A DNA stretch of 32,845 nt from an uncultured Bacteroidales bacterium (lineage in GTDB: Bacteria > Bacteroidota > Bacteroidia > Bacteroidales > Paludibacteraceae). Below are positions 13,572 through 23,111 of the stretch, piece by piece. The position numbers and the translations under genes are program-made. The stretch is from assembly GCA_902799875.1 (NCBI GenBank), contig CADCCH010000019.1, positions 1 to 32,845 on the forward strand, read 5' to 3'. Every line of letters starts with the position of its first letter. Position 1 is the stretch's first letter. Below the pieces are notes generated by a model. The model was not told the DNA's origin and did not search any database. It worked only from the letters and a program-made list of their open reading frames with translations.

Positions 13572-15045
13572 TCTTTCGGTCCACGCTCAGCAAGCGACGA
13601 CGCGGGTAGCAGAGAGTTTGGATATCTTCAACGATGTCTTCCGTCAGGTGGACGTCAACTATGTCGATACGCTCAACTACGAGATGCTGACTGAGGAAGC
13701 GATCCGTGCGATGTTGCGTAAGATCGACCCCTATACTGTTTATTACTCCAAGAAACAGGACAAGGACCTGCGTATGCTGACGCAAGGTAAGTACGGCGGT
13801 ATCGGCTCTATCATTCAGCAACGCGACAGTGTTACCTACGCCGTGAATCCGTACGAAGGCAAACCGGCACAGGTGGCAGGTGTTCAGGCAGGCGATAAAA
13901 TACTGAGTGTGGACGGCAAACCGACCAAAGGCTTGACCGTCAGCGAGGTCAGTAACAACCTGCGCGGTGAACCGGGTACGACGGTGGTGCTGGAGATCGA
14001 ACGCGAAGGGGTGGAGCAGCCTTTTACGGTGTCCATCGTGCGTGAGGATATTCACCTTGAGCCGGTCAGTTATGCAACGGTACTAACGGCAGATACACTT
14101 CCTTATCCGATCGGCTATATTGCTTTCTCGGAGTTCACCGAAGGTTCGGCACAGGCGTTCACCAACACGCTGGACGAGTTGTACTACACCAAGGGAGCCC
14201 GTGCGCTTGTCATGGATCTGCGCGGTAACGGTGGAGGGTTGGTGGATGAAGCCATACAAATAATGAGTCTGTTCGTAGAACAGGACACGAAGATCGTGGA
14301 GACCCGCGGTAAGATTCAACGGAGCAATTATGTGTATAAAACCCGGAACAAACCCCGTTACAAAGATCTGCCGTTGGTGGTGCTCGTCGATAAGAACTCC
14401 GCGTCCGCGAGTGAGATCGTTTCGGGTGCATTGAAGGACCTGAACCGCGCCAAGCTGGTGGGACAGAAGACCTTCGGTAAGGGACTGGTGCAGAACGTAC
14501 GTCCTATCGCGCACGGCGGACATATAAAGGTGACGACCAGCAAGTACTACCTGCCCTCTGACAGTTGTATCCAGGGCGTCGGCATTATGCCGGATATTGT
14601 GATGGATGACAGCGCGAAGGTGGATATCTGCTATTCGCTTTACATCAACCATTATTTCTTTGATTATGCGACGCGTTTTCATAGGCTGAACGACAGTATC
14701 GCCCGGCCGGAGATTTTTGAGTTGAGCGATGAGCAGATCGAGGATTTTTGTCAGTACCTGGACGAGCGGCAGTTTACGTATGAAACGGAGACGAGTAAGT
14801 ACTTCGCGGATATGATCAAGATGGCGAAACACGAAGATATCGACTCGACGACGATTGCGCAGTTAGAGGCACTCAAGCCCATCCTCCAGCCCGATTTCCG
14901 GGAAGCGATTGCGCGGAACAAAGAGGAAGTAAAAAAACTGCTTGGCGCCGAGATAGTGTTGCGTTATTACTACCAACGAGGCCAAGCAGCGTATTCGATT
15001 CGCTATGACGATGAGATCAAGCGCGCATTAAAAGAGATCCATTAG
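13528..15045 (+). CDS. Periplasmic S41 carboxyl-terminal processing protease
   Basis: A 505-residue protease with a signal peptide (MEKTLVHLFLILCVSLSVHA); the ATG at 13528 is chosen because it opens this signal. Order of parts: an N-terminal helical region with LRKIDPYTVYY, a PDZ domain around VQAGDKILSVDGKPTKG, then the catalytic domain with LRGNGGGLVDEA, the nucleophile Ser in NSASASEIVSGAL and the Lys in QKTFGKGLVQ. It cleaves C-terminal tails of envelope proteins. The C-terminal 130 residues are helical and charged. It is last in the prfB run and its stop codon overlaps, tail to tail, that of the minus-strand surface protein gene. Confidence 0.93.
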   Translation: MEKTLVHLFLILCVSLSVHAQQATTRVAESLDIFNDVFRQVDVNYVDTLNYEMLTEEAIRAMLRKIDPYTVYYSKKQDKDLRMLTQGKYGGIGSIIQQRDSVTYAVNPYEGKPAQVAGVQAGDKILSVDGKPTKGLTVSEVSNNLRGEPGTTVVLEIEREGVEQPFTVSIVREDIHLEPVSYATVLTADTLPYPIGYIAFSEFTEGSAQAFTNTLDELYYTKGARALVMDLRGNGGGLVDEAIQIMSLFVEQDTKIVETRGKIQRSNYVYKTRNKPRYKDLPLVVLVDKNSASASEIVSGALKDLNRAKLVGQKTFGKGLVQNVRPIAHGGHIKVTTSKYYLPSDSCIQGVGIMPDIVMDDSAKVDICYSLYINHYFFDYATRFHRLNDSIARPEIFELSDEQIEDFCQYLDERQFTYETETSKYFADMIKMAKHEDIDSTTIAQLEALKPILQPDFREAIARNKEEVKKLLGAEIVLRYYYQRGQAAYSIRYDDEIKRALKEIH

Positions 15046-16784
15046 ATCTTGCGCCCGAGCAGATCGTAATAATCTTCTCCGCGACGGATAAATACTTGTC
15101 CGTTGCGGATTATTTTTTGCGTGGCGGTAGGTACAGCCTTGGTGTTGTCCAGTCCTTGTAACTGCGGCTGAATGGGCTCAATCGGTCCAATCGGTTCATT
15201 CGGATCTACCGGGTCAATAATGATCGGGTCCACAGGATCCACAGGATCAATCGGGTCAACCGGATCGACGGGATCAGGATCCACAGGATCCGGGTCAACA
15301 GGATCCGGCTCCACCGGTTTCTCTTGTACAGAGAGCGAGAGGACATAGACGGAGTCACAACCATGCACAGAGGTATAGGTGACGGTGAGCGTCGTATCGC
15401 CGATGGGGAAGGAGCTCAGGTCGATCTGCTGCCAGCTCTCCTGATCGCCCTCATAGATAGACAGCGAGGCGGTCATCTTCATCTTCGGGAAGACATAGAC
15501 CACGAGCTCGACGATCGAGTCGCCACCGAACCGGTTCTTGGTGCTCAAGAGCACCGAGTCCACGGTCGGGCGTTTGTAGGTTGTGCCGTCATAGACGGCC
15601 GTCTCACCGGAACAGAGGTAGATCGTATCATTGCCGTAGGTCGTAGGCCGCGGCAGGATGGTCAGATGGAGCGTATAGACGGAGTCGCAACCGAAGACGG
15701 TCTGATAGGCCGCTACGAGCGTGGTGTCTGCTACCGGCAAGAGGCTCAGATCCCGGTTCTGCCAAGTATGGGCATCCCCTACTTGCATGGTGAGGCTGTC
15801 TTCGAAGGCATAGACGGGGTTCACGGCGAGCGTGAGAGTGATGACCGAGTCACCGCCTGCGATGTTCATGATCGTATCGCGATAGATGCCGGCCTCGGTG
15901 AGGTCACCGAAATACGCATCCGGATAGGTCTCGCCTTCACAGATAGCAGCCTCGTAGGAATAATCCGTCTGCGGGGCTTTGTAACCGGTACCTGAAACGG
16001 CGATCTTCGCCGTCGAGACACCATCCGTGAGGGTGATGACTGCCACATATTGTTTCGGCTCTTTGGGGGTGAAATAGACGGTGAAAGCATAGTTGTCGAT
16101 CTTACCGAGTGTACCACCTGCAGCCGCGGCATTGCCGTTCTTGGAAGCACAGGCATTCGCGCCTACCGCATACACCAGCGGCGCATTGCTGTTCGCCGCA
16201 CCGACGTGGAAGACAGACGGTTCGGAACTCGAGATCGTAATGTCTCCTGCAGAGAGGAACGAACGCAGGTTGACCTTATACGAAGCGGTATCGATGATGT
16301 TCACCACGGCGAAATCATACAGACCGGTGGTTGTACCGTACTCACCCGAAGCCAAGAGGATATGCTGCGCCAGGCGGATGTCCTGATGGGTCAGGACAAC
16401 ATTATGAGTAGGCAGTCCTTCGCGGTTGTACTTGATCCAGTTGATATCGCGGCTGACGGAGAAAGACTCGTTCGTCTTCGAGTTGTTGTCCGTGTTCTCT
16501 TGAAACGTACCTATCTTATTGGTGCTGCTACCGCCGTTAGCCGACTCCAGCACCTTGGTGTCTATCTTGCGGGCTATGCCCAACCATTCCCACCACTCGT
16601 ACCGCCAGCTGACGTTGAGCGTACCGGCAGTAGGGGCAAAGACGTTCATCTCCTTGTCACCCTGCGTGTTCATCGTGTACTCGGTATCGTCGTACAGCGC
16701 GTACCAGACGCCGTTGCGGTAGGTCTGGGCAGAGAGCCCACAGACACCGAGCAACGCGATGATAATAAACAGTCTTCTTTTCAT
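15042..16784 (-). CDS. Secreted surface protein with GCDSVYxL repeats and shared C-terminal tail
   Basis: A 580-residue exported protein (signal MKRRLFIIIALLGVCGLSAQ). The start at 16784 is preferred over an in-frame ATG at 16805 that lacks a signal. Residues 20-260 form an unknown N-terminal region. Then come about four to five modules, each ending in a strand such as GGDSVITLTLAV, GCDSVYTLHLTIL, GGDSIVELVVYV and GCDSVYVLSLSV, typical of Bacteroidetes adhesin-like Ig folds. A Pro/Val/Asp-rich linker (residues about 490-545) leads to a 25-residue tail with NGQVFIRRGEDYYDLLG. The same type of tail ends the next two genes and looks like a sorting or anchoring signal. No enzyme domain is seen. 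Confidence 0.75.
   Translation of the reverse strand: MKRRLFIIIALLGVCGLSAQTYRNGVWYALYDDTEYTMNTQGDKEMNVFAPTAGTLNVSWRYEWWEWLGIARKIDTKVLESANGGSSTNKIGTFQENTDNNSKTNESFSVSRDINWIKYNREGLPTHNVVLTHQDIRLAQHILLASGEYGTTTGLYDFAVVNIIDTASYKVNLRSFLSAGDITISSSEPSVFHVGAANSNAPLVYAVGANACASKNGNAAAAGGTLGKIDNYAFTVYFTPKEPKQYVAVITLTDGVSTAKIAVSGTGYKAPQTDYSYEAAICEGETYPDAYFGDLTEAGIYRDTIMNIAGGDSVITLTLAVNPVYAFEDSLTMQVGDAHTWQNRDLSLLPVADTTLVAAYQTVFGCDSVYTLHLTILPRPTTYGNDTIYLCSGETAVYDGTTYKRPTVDSVLLSTKNRFGGDSIVELVVYVFPKMKMTASLSIYEGDQESWQQIDLSSFPIGDTTLTVTYTSVHGCDSVYVLSLSVQEKPVEPDPVDPDPVDPDPVDPVDPIDPVDPVDPIIIDPVDPNEPIGPIEPIQPQLQGLDNTKAVPTATQKIIRNGQVFIRRGEDYYDLLGRKI
15180..15320 (-). repeat. Coding repeats for (D/I)PVDP linker
   Basis: Degenerate tandem 9-12 nt units (GGATCC/GGGTCA type) encode DPVDP, PVDPID and similar runs. 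They form a rigid extended spacer between the Ig-like modules and the C-terminal tail. Confidence 0.8.
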
Positions 16785-16785
16785 A

Positions 16786-18348
16786 TTAACGAATTCTTGC
16801 ACCATTCATGTTATACCATACATCGCCGCGACGGATGTAAATCTGTCCGTTCAGCAGCACTTTCTCGAAACGCTCGGTACGACCTTGCACTTTCTCTACG
16901 CCTTCTTCGGGGAAGAACGGAGTGAGGTCATCCGTTTGGCTGTCTGCAAAATCAATACGGTAGAGGCTGTATTGCTTGCTCTGCGAATAATCCTCGGCGA
17001 TGACATAGACATAGATACATTTATGGATGGCATCGCAGCCGATAAAGGTCTGCGCTGTCTTACCGTATCCCTGTGCCGCATAGGCCGCACAGCTGTCGCA
17101 GTAGTTCGATCCGATGGTGGCCACCCCTTTGGTGAAACGGATCGCCTGGTCATTGACCGTGAACTTACTCATCGCACGGCTGTAGATCAGTTGTACATCA
17201 TCCAGATAGAGGGTATCCAGATAATAGGTCTTGTCAAACTTACCACCTTCGTAGTAGGACGAACCGCCCCCCGGGGTCATGTTGGTCGTGAAGGTGACGA
17301 GGATATACGCCGGATCCTTGCTTTGTGCTTGGGCATTGTACTCAAAAGGTACAGAAAAGCGCTGCCAACCCATCGAAGCGTTTGCGGCATAGTTGATCGT
17401 TGCCTCCGCGATCTTCACTTGCGAATAATCGCCGTCTGCCTCGGGATCCTGATAGCGGGCATTGGTGGTGATGACAGTATGCATACGCGCTTTGTTGACC
17501 GCATTACCGGGGTTCTTGTCCGCCGGGATATACTGTGCCCAGAAAACGATCGAGTCCGGATGACCCTGGAAGGGGGTGTTGTAACCGGTGTTGGTCGGAT
17601 CGGAGAAATTGAAGTTATTGGCCGGATCATCCGCGGTGGAAGAACCGGCATTGATTTGACCGTTGGTGCAGTTACCGTTCGCCTTGGCGCTCAACGCAAA
17701 CTTAGACGACAGAAAAGCACTGTACGAACCTTTGGAGCCCGGACGCCTGTTGGTCGATTGCATGAACTGGTCGTTGGCTTTGATAAAATCAATCATCACG
17801 CCGGTTGCCGTCCAGAACGAATGCCATCCTTTGGGCTCATAGTTGGTCCAGGAACCCTCGAAACCACCGTTGGTCAAGGCATAGTTCTTACCGGCCGCCG
17901 TATTGCCGTTGAAGAGCACGAAGATCGGCTCCGGCAGGGACGGTGCCGCGATAGAGAGCAGCACCTGGGCTTGGGTAGCGGAGAGGATGGAGTTATACAC
18001 GACCCCACCTTCCTCCAGACCGTTCACCACGTTGATCGTAGCACGCTTATCGATCGCATCCAGATAGAGCGTCGCGCCCTCCAAGGTCAGCTTACCGTTC
18101 GCATCCATCGGGATATTGGTCAATACGATATCCCCTAAGTTGCCTGCATTGTACGTAAAATCCGGCAGCACAAAGGTCACCGTGTTTTGTACCGTACCCG
18201 GCAAAAGGCAGATGGTCTTGTTCGGATAATTGGTACCACCGATGTTCAGATTGCCGTTATACTGTCCGCAGACTTCTGCCACCGAAACGGCCATCACTTG
18301 TGCCGACACCATGAGGCCGGCGAAAAGGGTAAAAAAGATTTTTTTCAT
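16786..18348 (-). CDS. Secreted PCMD-domain protein with calycin-like N-terminus
   Basis: A 520-residue exported protein (signal MKKIFFTLFAGLMVSAQVMA). The N-terminal about 120 residues (CGQYNGNLNIGG, GDIVLTNIPMDANGKLTLEG) resemble the calycin-like domain found in Bacteroidetes surface proteins. Residues about 160-390 are a PCMD-type (putative carbohydrate metabolism) jelly-roll: NGGFEGSWTNYEPKGWHSF, GSKGSYSAFLSSKF, TTNARYQDP, GWQRFSVPFEY, TYYLDTLYLDDVQLIY. It ends in the shared tail (LLNGQIYIRRGDVWYNMNG). It follows the homologous gene at 18356 by 7 nt and precedes the Ig-repeat gene by 1 nt. The name PCMD reflects predicted sugar binding only; no substrate is known here. Confidence 0.75.
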   Translation of the reverse strand: MKKIFFTLFAGLMVSAQVMAVSVAEVCGQYNGNLNIGGTNYPNKTICLLPGTVQNTVTFVLPDFTYNAGNLGDIVLTNIPMDANGKLTLEGATLYLDAIDKRATINVVNGLEEGGVVYNSILSATQAQVLLSIAAPSLPEPIFVLFNGNTAAGKNYALTNGGFEGSWTNYEPKGWHSFWTATGVMIDFIKANDQFMQSTNRRPGSKGSYSAFLSSKFALSAKANGNCTNGQINAGSSTADDPANNFNFSDPTNTGYNTPFQGHPDSIVFWAQYIPADKNPGNAVNKARMHTVITTNARYQDPEADGDYSQVKIAEATINYAANASMGWQRFSVPFEYNAQAQSKDPAYILVTFTTNMTPGGGSSYYEGGKFDKTYYLDTLYLDDVQLIYSRAMSKFTVNDQAIRFTKGVATIGSNYCDSCAAYAAQGYGKTAQTFIGCDAIHKCIYVYVIAEDYSQSKQYSLYRIDFADSQTDDLTPFFPEEGVEKVQGRTERFEKVLLNGQIYIRRGDVWYNMNGARIR

Positions 18349-18355
18349 TGTTGTG

Positions 18356-20344
18356 TTATTGAATTTTATTTCCTAAGATATCATATATCGTTTCATCCTC
18401 TTTGCGGATGATGTATATTCGTCCATTGAAAAGGGTCTTGTACACCGCGTGCTCTACGTGGGTCGGCAGTGGATTAAGTCCGGTAGTAACCGGTTGAGGG
18501 CTCACCGTGAGATGCAGCACCACGATCGAGTCGCAGTCGTCGATCGAGTAATACCACGCATTCAGTTCGGCCTGTCCGACCGGCATAGTGCTTAAGTTCC
18601 AGCCCTCCCAGGTAGCCTGCTCGCCTTGGGTGATGGTCATATAGGTATCGACCGAATAATTGGGAGCCACACGTACCGTCAGATGCACGATCGAGTCCCC
18701 ACCGTAGATATTGGGTTGGCTCACATGCACATCGCCCTCGAAAGCCTCGCTGTAGGTCACGCCCTCGAACGACACCGTCTCACCTTCGCACATCTTCGCC
18801 TCATACGCGCCGTAAGTAACAGGCAGATCGGACACATAGAGCTTGAGCACATAGACCGAGTCGCAACCGTTGGATGCGGTCAGACTGTCGTAGAAGAGAT
18901 ACGGCTCGGAGGCCTGCGGCAGGTCCTTGATGGTCTTGCCGTGCCAAACCATATCGACCGTCTTGAAGTACAAGGTCTCCTCCATGCGGTAGGTCGGTAG
19001 CAGAAGCAGAGTGAGGGTGACGATCGAATCACCGCCTTGTGCATTCGGAATCGTATCCGTGTAAGTACCTGCTTTTGTCAGGTTACTGAAGAGGTCGTCC
19101 GAATAAGGTTCGTTATCGCAGGTAGATGCCTCATAGGCATAGGTGGTCGTGGGGATGATGATCTGCGGCGCGGTCATCTGAATCGTATAAACCGAGCAGG
19201 TCTTTGCCTGCGCGTAGTTATCCGGCACCACATAGACATAGACCCGACTGTTGGGCGTATCGTATCCGATAAAAGCCTTTGCGGCCTTGCCGTCCGGTAC
19301 TGCCACAAAGTTATAGGCGCTCTCGCTGTATTCGTGGTTCACCTCCGCACGGCGGTTGGTGAAGCTCACTTTCTGTCCGTTCATCGTCAGGGACTTTAAG
19401 CCGTGGTTATAGATCATTTCCACATCATCCAGATAGACATTGTCCAGATAATAGGTTTTGTCAAACATGCCACCTTCAGAGTGCGAAGAACCTCCACCGG
19501 GTTCGTAGTTAGAGGTAAAGGTGATGAGCATGTACGCCGCCAAAGACGGATTGACGCTGTAGTAAGTGAAGGGTACGGAGATACGCTGCCAACCCATCGA
19601 GGTGGTAGCGGCATAGTTGACCGCGGCGTCGGCTATCTTGACCGAGGCATAAGAGGTAGCCTCGGGATCCTGGTAGCGGGCGTTGGTGGTGATCACCGCG
19701 TGCGCGCGCGCTTTATTTATAGGATTAGAGGGGTTCTTATCTGCAGGAATGTACTTTACCCAAAACACTAGCGAGTCCGGATTTCCCACGAAAGGAGTAT
19801 TATATCCGTTATTTGAGGGGGCGGAGAAATTATAGTTTCCCGATGCATCGGTGGCCGTCATGGAACCGGCATTGATCTGACCGTTCGTACAGTTACCGTT
19901 CGCGTTGGTGCCTGCCACGATCTTCGTTTGTATCATCGCGCTCTGCGTTCCGGACGAGCCCGGGCGCTTGTCCGTAGAACGGCTGAACTGGTCGGTGTTT
20001 TGCACAAAAGAGACGTAATCACCGGTAGCGGTATTGAACGAGTGCCATCCTTGCGGCTCTCCGTTAGACCAGGTTCCTTCAAACCCGCCGTTGGTGATGG
20101 CGTAGTTGGCGTTGACCGGCTGGGCTGAGAGGACAATCGAGGAGGCCGGTATATTGACCAGCACCTGATTCCCTACCACACAGGTCAAACTGTTCGCATC
20201 CGCACCGGGTAAGACATAAATCCGTTCAGCACTGTATGATGTACCACCAATCGTCAGCGAACCGCTATATACGCCCAACTCCACACTCATTGCCTGCATC
20301 GCGCAGACCAAACAAAAGATGGTAAGTAGCTTCTTCATGCGCAT
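18356..20344 (-). CDS. Secreted PCMD-domain protein fused to GCDSVYxL repeats
   Basis: A 662-residue exported protein; the ATG at 20344 shares TGATG with the stop of the receptor gene, and an ATG two codons later (20338) is equally possible. After the signal, a shorter calycin-like start (YSGSLTIGG, LVNIPAS) leads to a PCMD domain at about residues 80-315 that is closely related to that of the next gene (NGGFEGTWSNGEPQGWHSF, YITADK-type block, TTNARYQDPEA, TYYLDNVYLDDVEMIY). The C-terminal half carries the same repeat modules as the third protein of the operon (GGDSIVTLTLLL, NGCDSVYVLKLYV, GGDSIVHLTVRV, DCDSIVVLHLTV). It ends in the common tail (LFNGRIYIIRKEDETIYDILG). It therefore combines both neighbours. 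Confidence 0.75.
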   Translation of the reverse strand: MRMKKLLTIFCLVCAMQAMSVELGVYSGSLTIGGTSYSAERIYVLPGADANSLTCVVGNQVLVNIPASSIVLSAQPVNANYAITNGGFEGTWSNGEPQGWHSFNTATGDYVSFVQNTDQFSRSTDKRPGSSGTQSAMIQTKIVAGTNANGNCTNGQINAGSMTATDASGNYNFSAPSNNGYNTPFVGNPDSLVFWVKYIPADKNPSNPINKARAHAVITTNARYQDPEATSYASVKIADAAVNYAATTSMGWQRISVPFTYYSVNPSLAAYMLITFTSNYEPGGGSSHSEGGMFDKTYYLDNVYLDDVEMIYNHGLKSLTMNGQKVSFTNRRAEVNHEYSESAYNFVAVPDGKAAKAFIGYDTPNSRVYVYVVPDNYAQAKTCSVYTIQMTAPQIIIPTTTYAYEASTCDNEPYSDDLFSNLTKAGTYTDTIPNAQGGDSIVTLTLLLLPTYRMEETLYFKTVDMVWHGKTIKDLPQASEPYLFYDSLTASNGCDSVYVLKLYVSDLPVTYGAYEAKMCEGETVSFEGVTYSEAFEGDVHVSQPNIYGGDSIVHLTVRVAPNYSVDTYMTITQGEQATWEGWNLSTMPVGQAELNAWYYSIDDCDSIVVLHLTVSPQPVTTGLNPLPTHVEHAVYKTLFNGRIYIIRKEDETIYDILGNKIQ

Positions 20345-23088
20345 CAGAAATTAAGATTTAACCGACAAACGAACGTACGGGGAGCAGCCAAAGCCATCGG
20401 ACGGTAACTATACTCCGCATTCAGGAGATTATTGACCATGAACTGCATCTCCACATGCTCCTTGAAACGTATGGACGCACGCAGATCCATCGTGAAGACA
20501 CCCGTGTTATGCGTCATCCAGTAATCGTGCAACGACAGACCGTCTTCGTAACCGAAGATGAACTTACGGGCATAATCCATGAGGTCCTGTTGCGCTTTGT
20601 CGCGCTCATCGACCATCAGGTAATCGACTGCCAGCATCTTACTGCGGTACGAGAGGTTCGTGCCGATCGAGAACCACTTGTAGGTATAATCGATCGTAGC
20701 CTTGAACGTATGTTTATTGCGGTACTTGAGGTACTTGGAGTCATTGGACTTGTTTTTCATCTGCAGCGGGTCCACATAGTTCTTCTCCTGCTCGATACGC
20801 GCTGCGTTATCCAGGTCTTCGGGTTCGGTGAAGGTATAACCGAGCATATAGCGAAGCTCCATATCTTTCTTGATATCCACTTTTCCGACCGTGCTCACCT
20901 CCGCGCCGTATATACGGGCATGGCTCACGTTGACGAACTGCGCACCGATACCGATGCCGGCACCGCTCATGGACTTGGTCTGCTTGATACCGTCGATCAT
21001 GTTCTGCAACTCGTCGATCACGTCATAGATCGAGTTGATCATCGTGAAATCCGAGTTACGGAACAAACCGAACTGGTACTCGATCATGTTGCGGTACTCG
21101 GTGTAGAAAGCAGCTACGTCCAGCGAACCGCTCACCGGACCGAACTTATAGAGCTGCTTGTAACCGATCTCGGCGTTATAACCGGACTCCGGCAGGATGT
21201 TGTGGTTCGGATAGACACCGACCCCGCCGATATCCTTACGGGCAAACTTCTCTGTGATGGAGGGGTTACGATAGCCCTGACCGAAGCTGGCCCGCAGGAA
21301 GCCGGCCTTGTAGATCTCCCAGTTCAAACCGGCACGGAGCACAGGACGCACCGGGCAGAGCCATTTGCCGATTTGTATGTTCGCTTCCTTGTACTGATCG
21401 TCCATGCGGTAGTACTCAAAACGTACGCCGGCGCTGAGCGAGAGACGGTTCGCGATACGGTGGTCGTATTGCAAATAAGCCGCCAGGTTATCGGTGTGGT
21501 GCGTGCCGGTGATGTTCGCCGTATTAGTGATATGGCTCCAGTTGACACCGGTCGTCAGACGCACACCGTTATGCCAGGACTTGGCGAATTGATAGTCGAT
21601 ATAGCCGTTATAGGTCAACTCCGGACGGGTCGGTGTATGGTCCGTCACCAGGTTCATCGCGTATGCTACCGCATCCTGCAGTTCTGCGACCGTACCGGTA
21701 TAACCCATACCGTTCTGAACGAGGTCGATACCGTTCACGATTGCATCCAACCACTGCTCGTTCTTGATCGGCACCGCCACATCTTTGAAGGTCACCAGCA
21801 ACGCATCCTGCAGCGAGACACCTGCGTTCGTAAAGCCGGTGATCTTGTCGTAATAGCCCTTGAGCTTCTCCAAATCGAAACTCGTGACCCCCCACTTGAT
21901 CAACTCCTCCGTACTGATGGTCGGCGAAGGAGTGGTCAGGTTGTCGGCCGTCATGTAGAAACGCGTACGCAGCTTATGCGAGATACCCCGCTCCGTATCG
22001 TCGTAATTGAAGAACGGATCGATATTGAAGTTATGCTCCTTACGTCCCATATTCGTCAGAGGCGAAGGATGAATCGGGTCTTTGGGACTGCGCCAGATAA
22101 AGAAATCGCCGTACCGGTTCGCCACATAGTTGACGTTCATTCCCGCGTTCATGTACTTGTTCTCCGGCATGGGCGCATGATACGTCATGTTACCACCCAG
22201 ACGCACGCGGTCGTTGAAACTCTGCTCGCGGAAGCCTTCATCCTTGAAGCCGCTGATCGAACCCGACACGTCGAAGTTCCCCACTCGACGGGCATGTGAT
22301 GCCTCCGCACCGTAGTACAACGGCAGACGGGCACCCGTATAAGCATAGTTCTTATAGTTGTCATAGATACCCACGTACCCCGACACTTTCGTCTGCGGCG
22401 TCAAGCCCGGACGCTGGGTACGCACGTTGATTACACCGTTGAGCGCCGACGAACCGTACAGCACCGAAGAGGCTCCTTTCACCACTTCTACCTGCGCCAC
22501 GTTCTCCAGCGGCACGTTATTCCAGTTGATCTCACCCGTCTTGGGGTTGAGGATCGTCATCTCGTCCATCAGCACCTGGCAGCGCGAACCGACGCTATAC
22601 GTCCATCCGCCGCCACCGCGGATACTCGGCTGTTTGTCGATGATCTCCACACCGGGGAGCGTCTGCAAGGTGGCAGAAAGGTCGGTAGGAGCCTGAGAAC
22701 GAATCACTTGCGGCTTGACCACCTCCATACTCACCGTCACATCCGTCATGCGCTGCTCAAAACGACCGGCGGTCACCACCACTTCGTCCAGCACCTCATT
22801 ATCCGCCTGCAGCACCAGATCGTACTTGGCAGGAATGGTCTTAAGCACCTTATCCTCTGTCTGATAGCCCACATACGAGAACTGCAGGTGAGCCGGCAAG
22901 GTGGTGATCACCAACTCATAGTGACCATCCAGATCGGTCACCGTACCGGTACCGTTATCCGTATTGAGAATCGAGACTCCGATAAGGGGCTCACGCGTAA
23001 ATGCATCCGTGATCACACCTGACAATTTCTGCGCATACACCGATGCGGTTACCACACATAAAAAGACTAATACGTAAATCTTCTTCAT
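20344..23088 (-). CDS. TonB-dependent outer-membrane receptor
   Basis: A 914-residue receptor (signal MKKIYVLVFLCVVTASVYAQ; an ATG two codons upstream at 23094 is possible). The N-terminal about 90 residues are a carboxypeptidase-regulatory-like domain (LSGVITDAFTREPLIGVSI, GYQTEDKVL). The plug domain follows with LSATLQTLPGVEI, SIRGGGGWTYSVGSR, VEVVKGASSVLYGSSALNGV. The barrel ends in a C-terminal Phe after FVCRLNLNF. It resembles BtuB/CirA/HmuR-like receptors more than SusC, and no SusD gene follows, so the ligand could be a metal chelate, cofactor or small glycan. It heads the operon with the three secreted proteins downstream, which would be candidate surface capture factors. Confidence 0.9.
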   Translation of the reverse strand: MKKIYVLVFLCVVTASVYAQKLSGVITDAFTREPLIGVSILNTDNGTGTVTDLDGHYELVITTLPAHLQFSYVGYQTEDKVLKTIPAKYDLVLQADNEVLDEVVVTAGRFEQRMTDVTVSMEVVKPQVIRSQAPTDLSATLQTLPGVEIIDKQPSIRGGGGWTYSVGSRCQVLMDEMTILNPKTGEINWNNVPLENVAQVEVVKGASSVLYGSSALNGVINVRTQRPGLTPQTKVSGYVGIYDNYKNYAYTGARLPLYYGAEASHARRVGNFDVSGSISGFKDEGFREQSFNDRVRLGGNMTYHAPMPENKYMNAGMNVNYVANRYGDFFIWRSPKDPIHPSPLTNMGRKEHNFNIDPFFNYDDTERGISHKLRTRFYMTADNLTTPSPTISTEELIKWGVTSFDLEKLKGYYDKITGFTNAGVSLQDALLVTFKDVAVPIKNEQWLDAIVNGIDLVQNGMGYTGTVAELQDAVAYAMNLVTDHTPTRPELTYNGYIDYQFAKSWHNGVRLTTGVNWSHITNTANITGTHHTDNLAAYLQYDHRIANRLSLSAGVRFEYYRMDDQYKEANIQIGKWLCPVRPVLRAGLNWEIYKAGFLRASFGQGYRNPSITEKFARKDIGGVGVYPNHNILPESGYNAEIGYKQLYKFGPVSGSLDVAAFYTEYRNMIEYQFGLFRNSDFTMINSIYDVIDELQNMIDGIKQTKSMSGAGIGIGAQFVNVSHARIYGAEVSTVGKVDIKKDMELRYMLGYTFTEPEDLDNAARIEQEKNYVDPLQMKNKSNDSKYLKYRNKHTFKATIDYTYKWFSIGTNLSYRSKMLAVDYLMVDERDKAQQDLMDYARKFIFGYEDGLSLHDYWMTHNTGVFTMDLRASIRFKEHVEMQFMVNNLLNAEYSYRPMALAAPRTFVCRLNLNF

Positions 23089-23111
23089 ACTCATTTTTTC
23101 AAAATCCGGTG

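Noticed and set aside
20455..22299. 614-codon plus-strand open frame opposite the TonB receptor
   Set aside because: Shadow of the receptor gene. No promoter, no domain motifs, and a composition dominated by codons complementary to the real gene.
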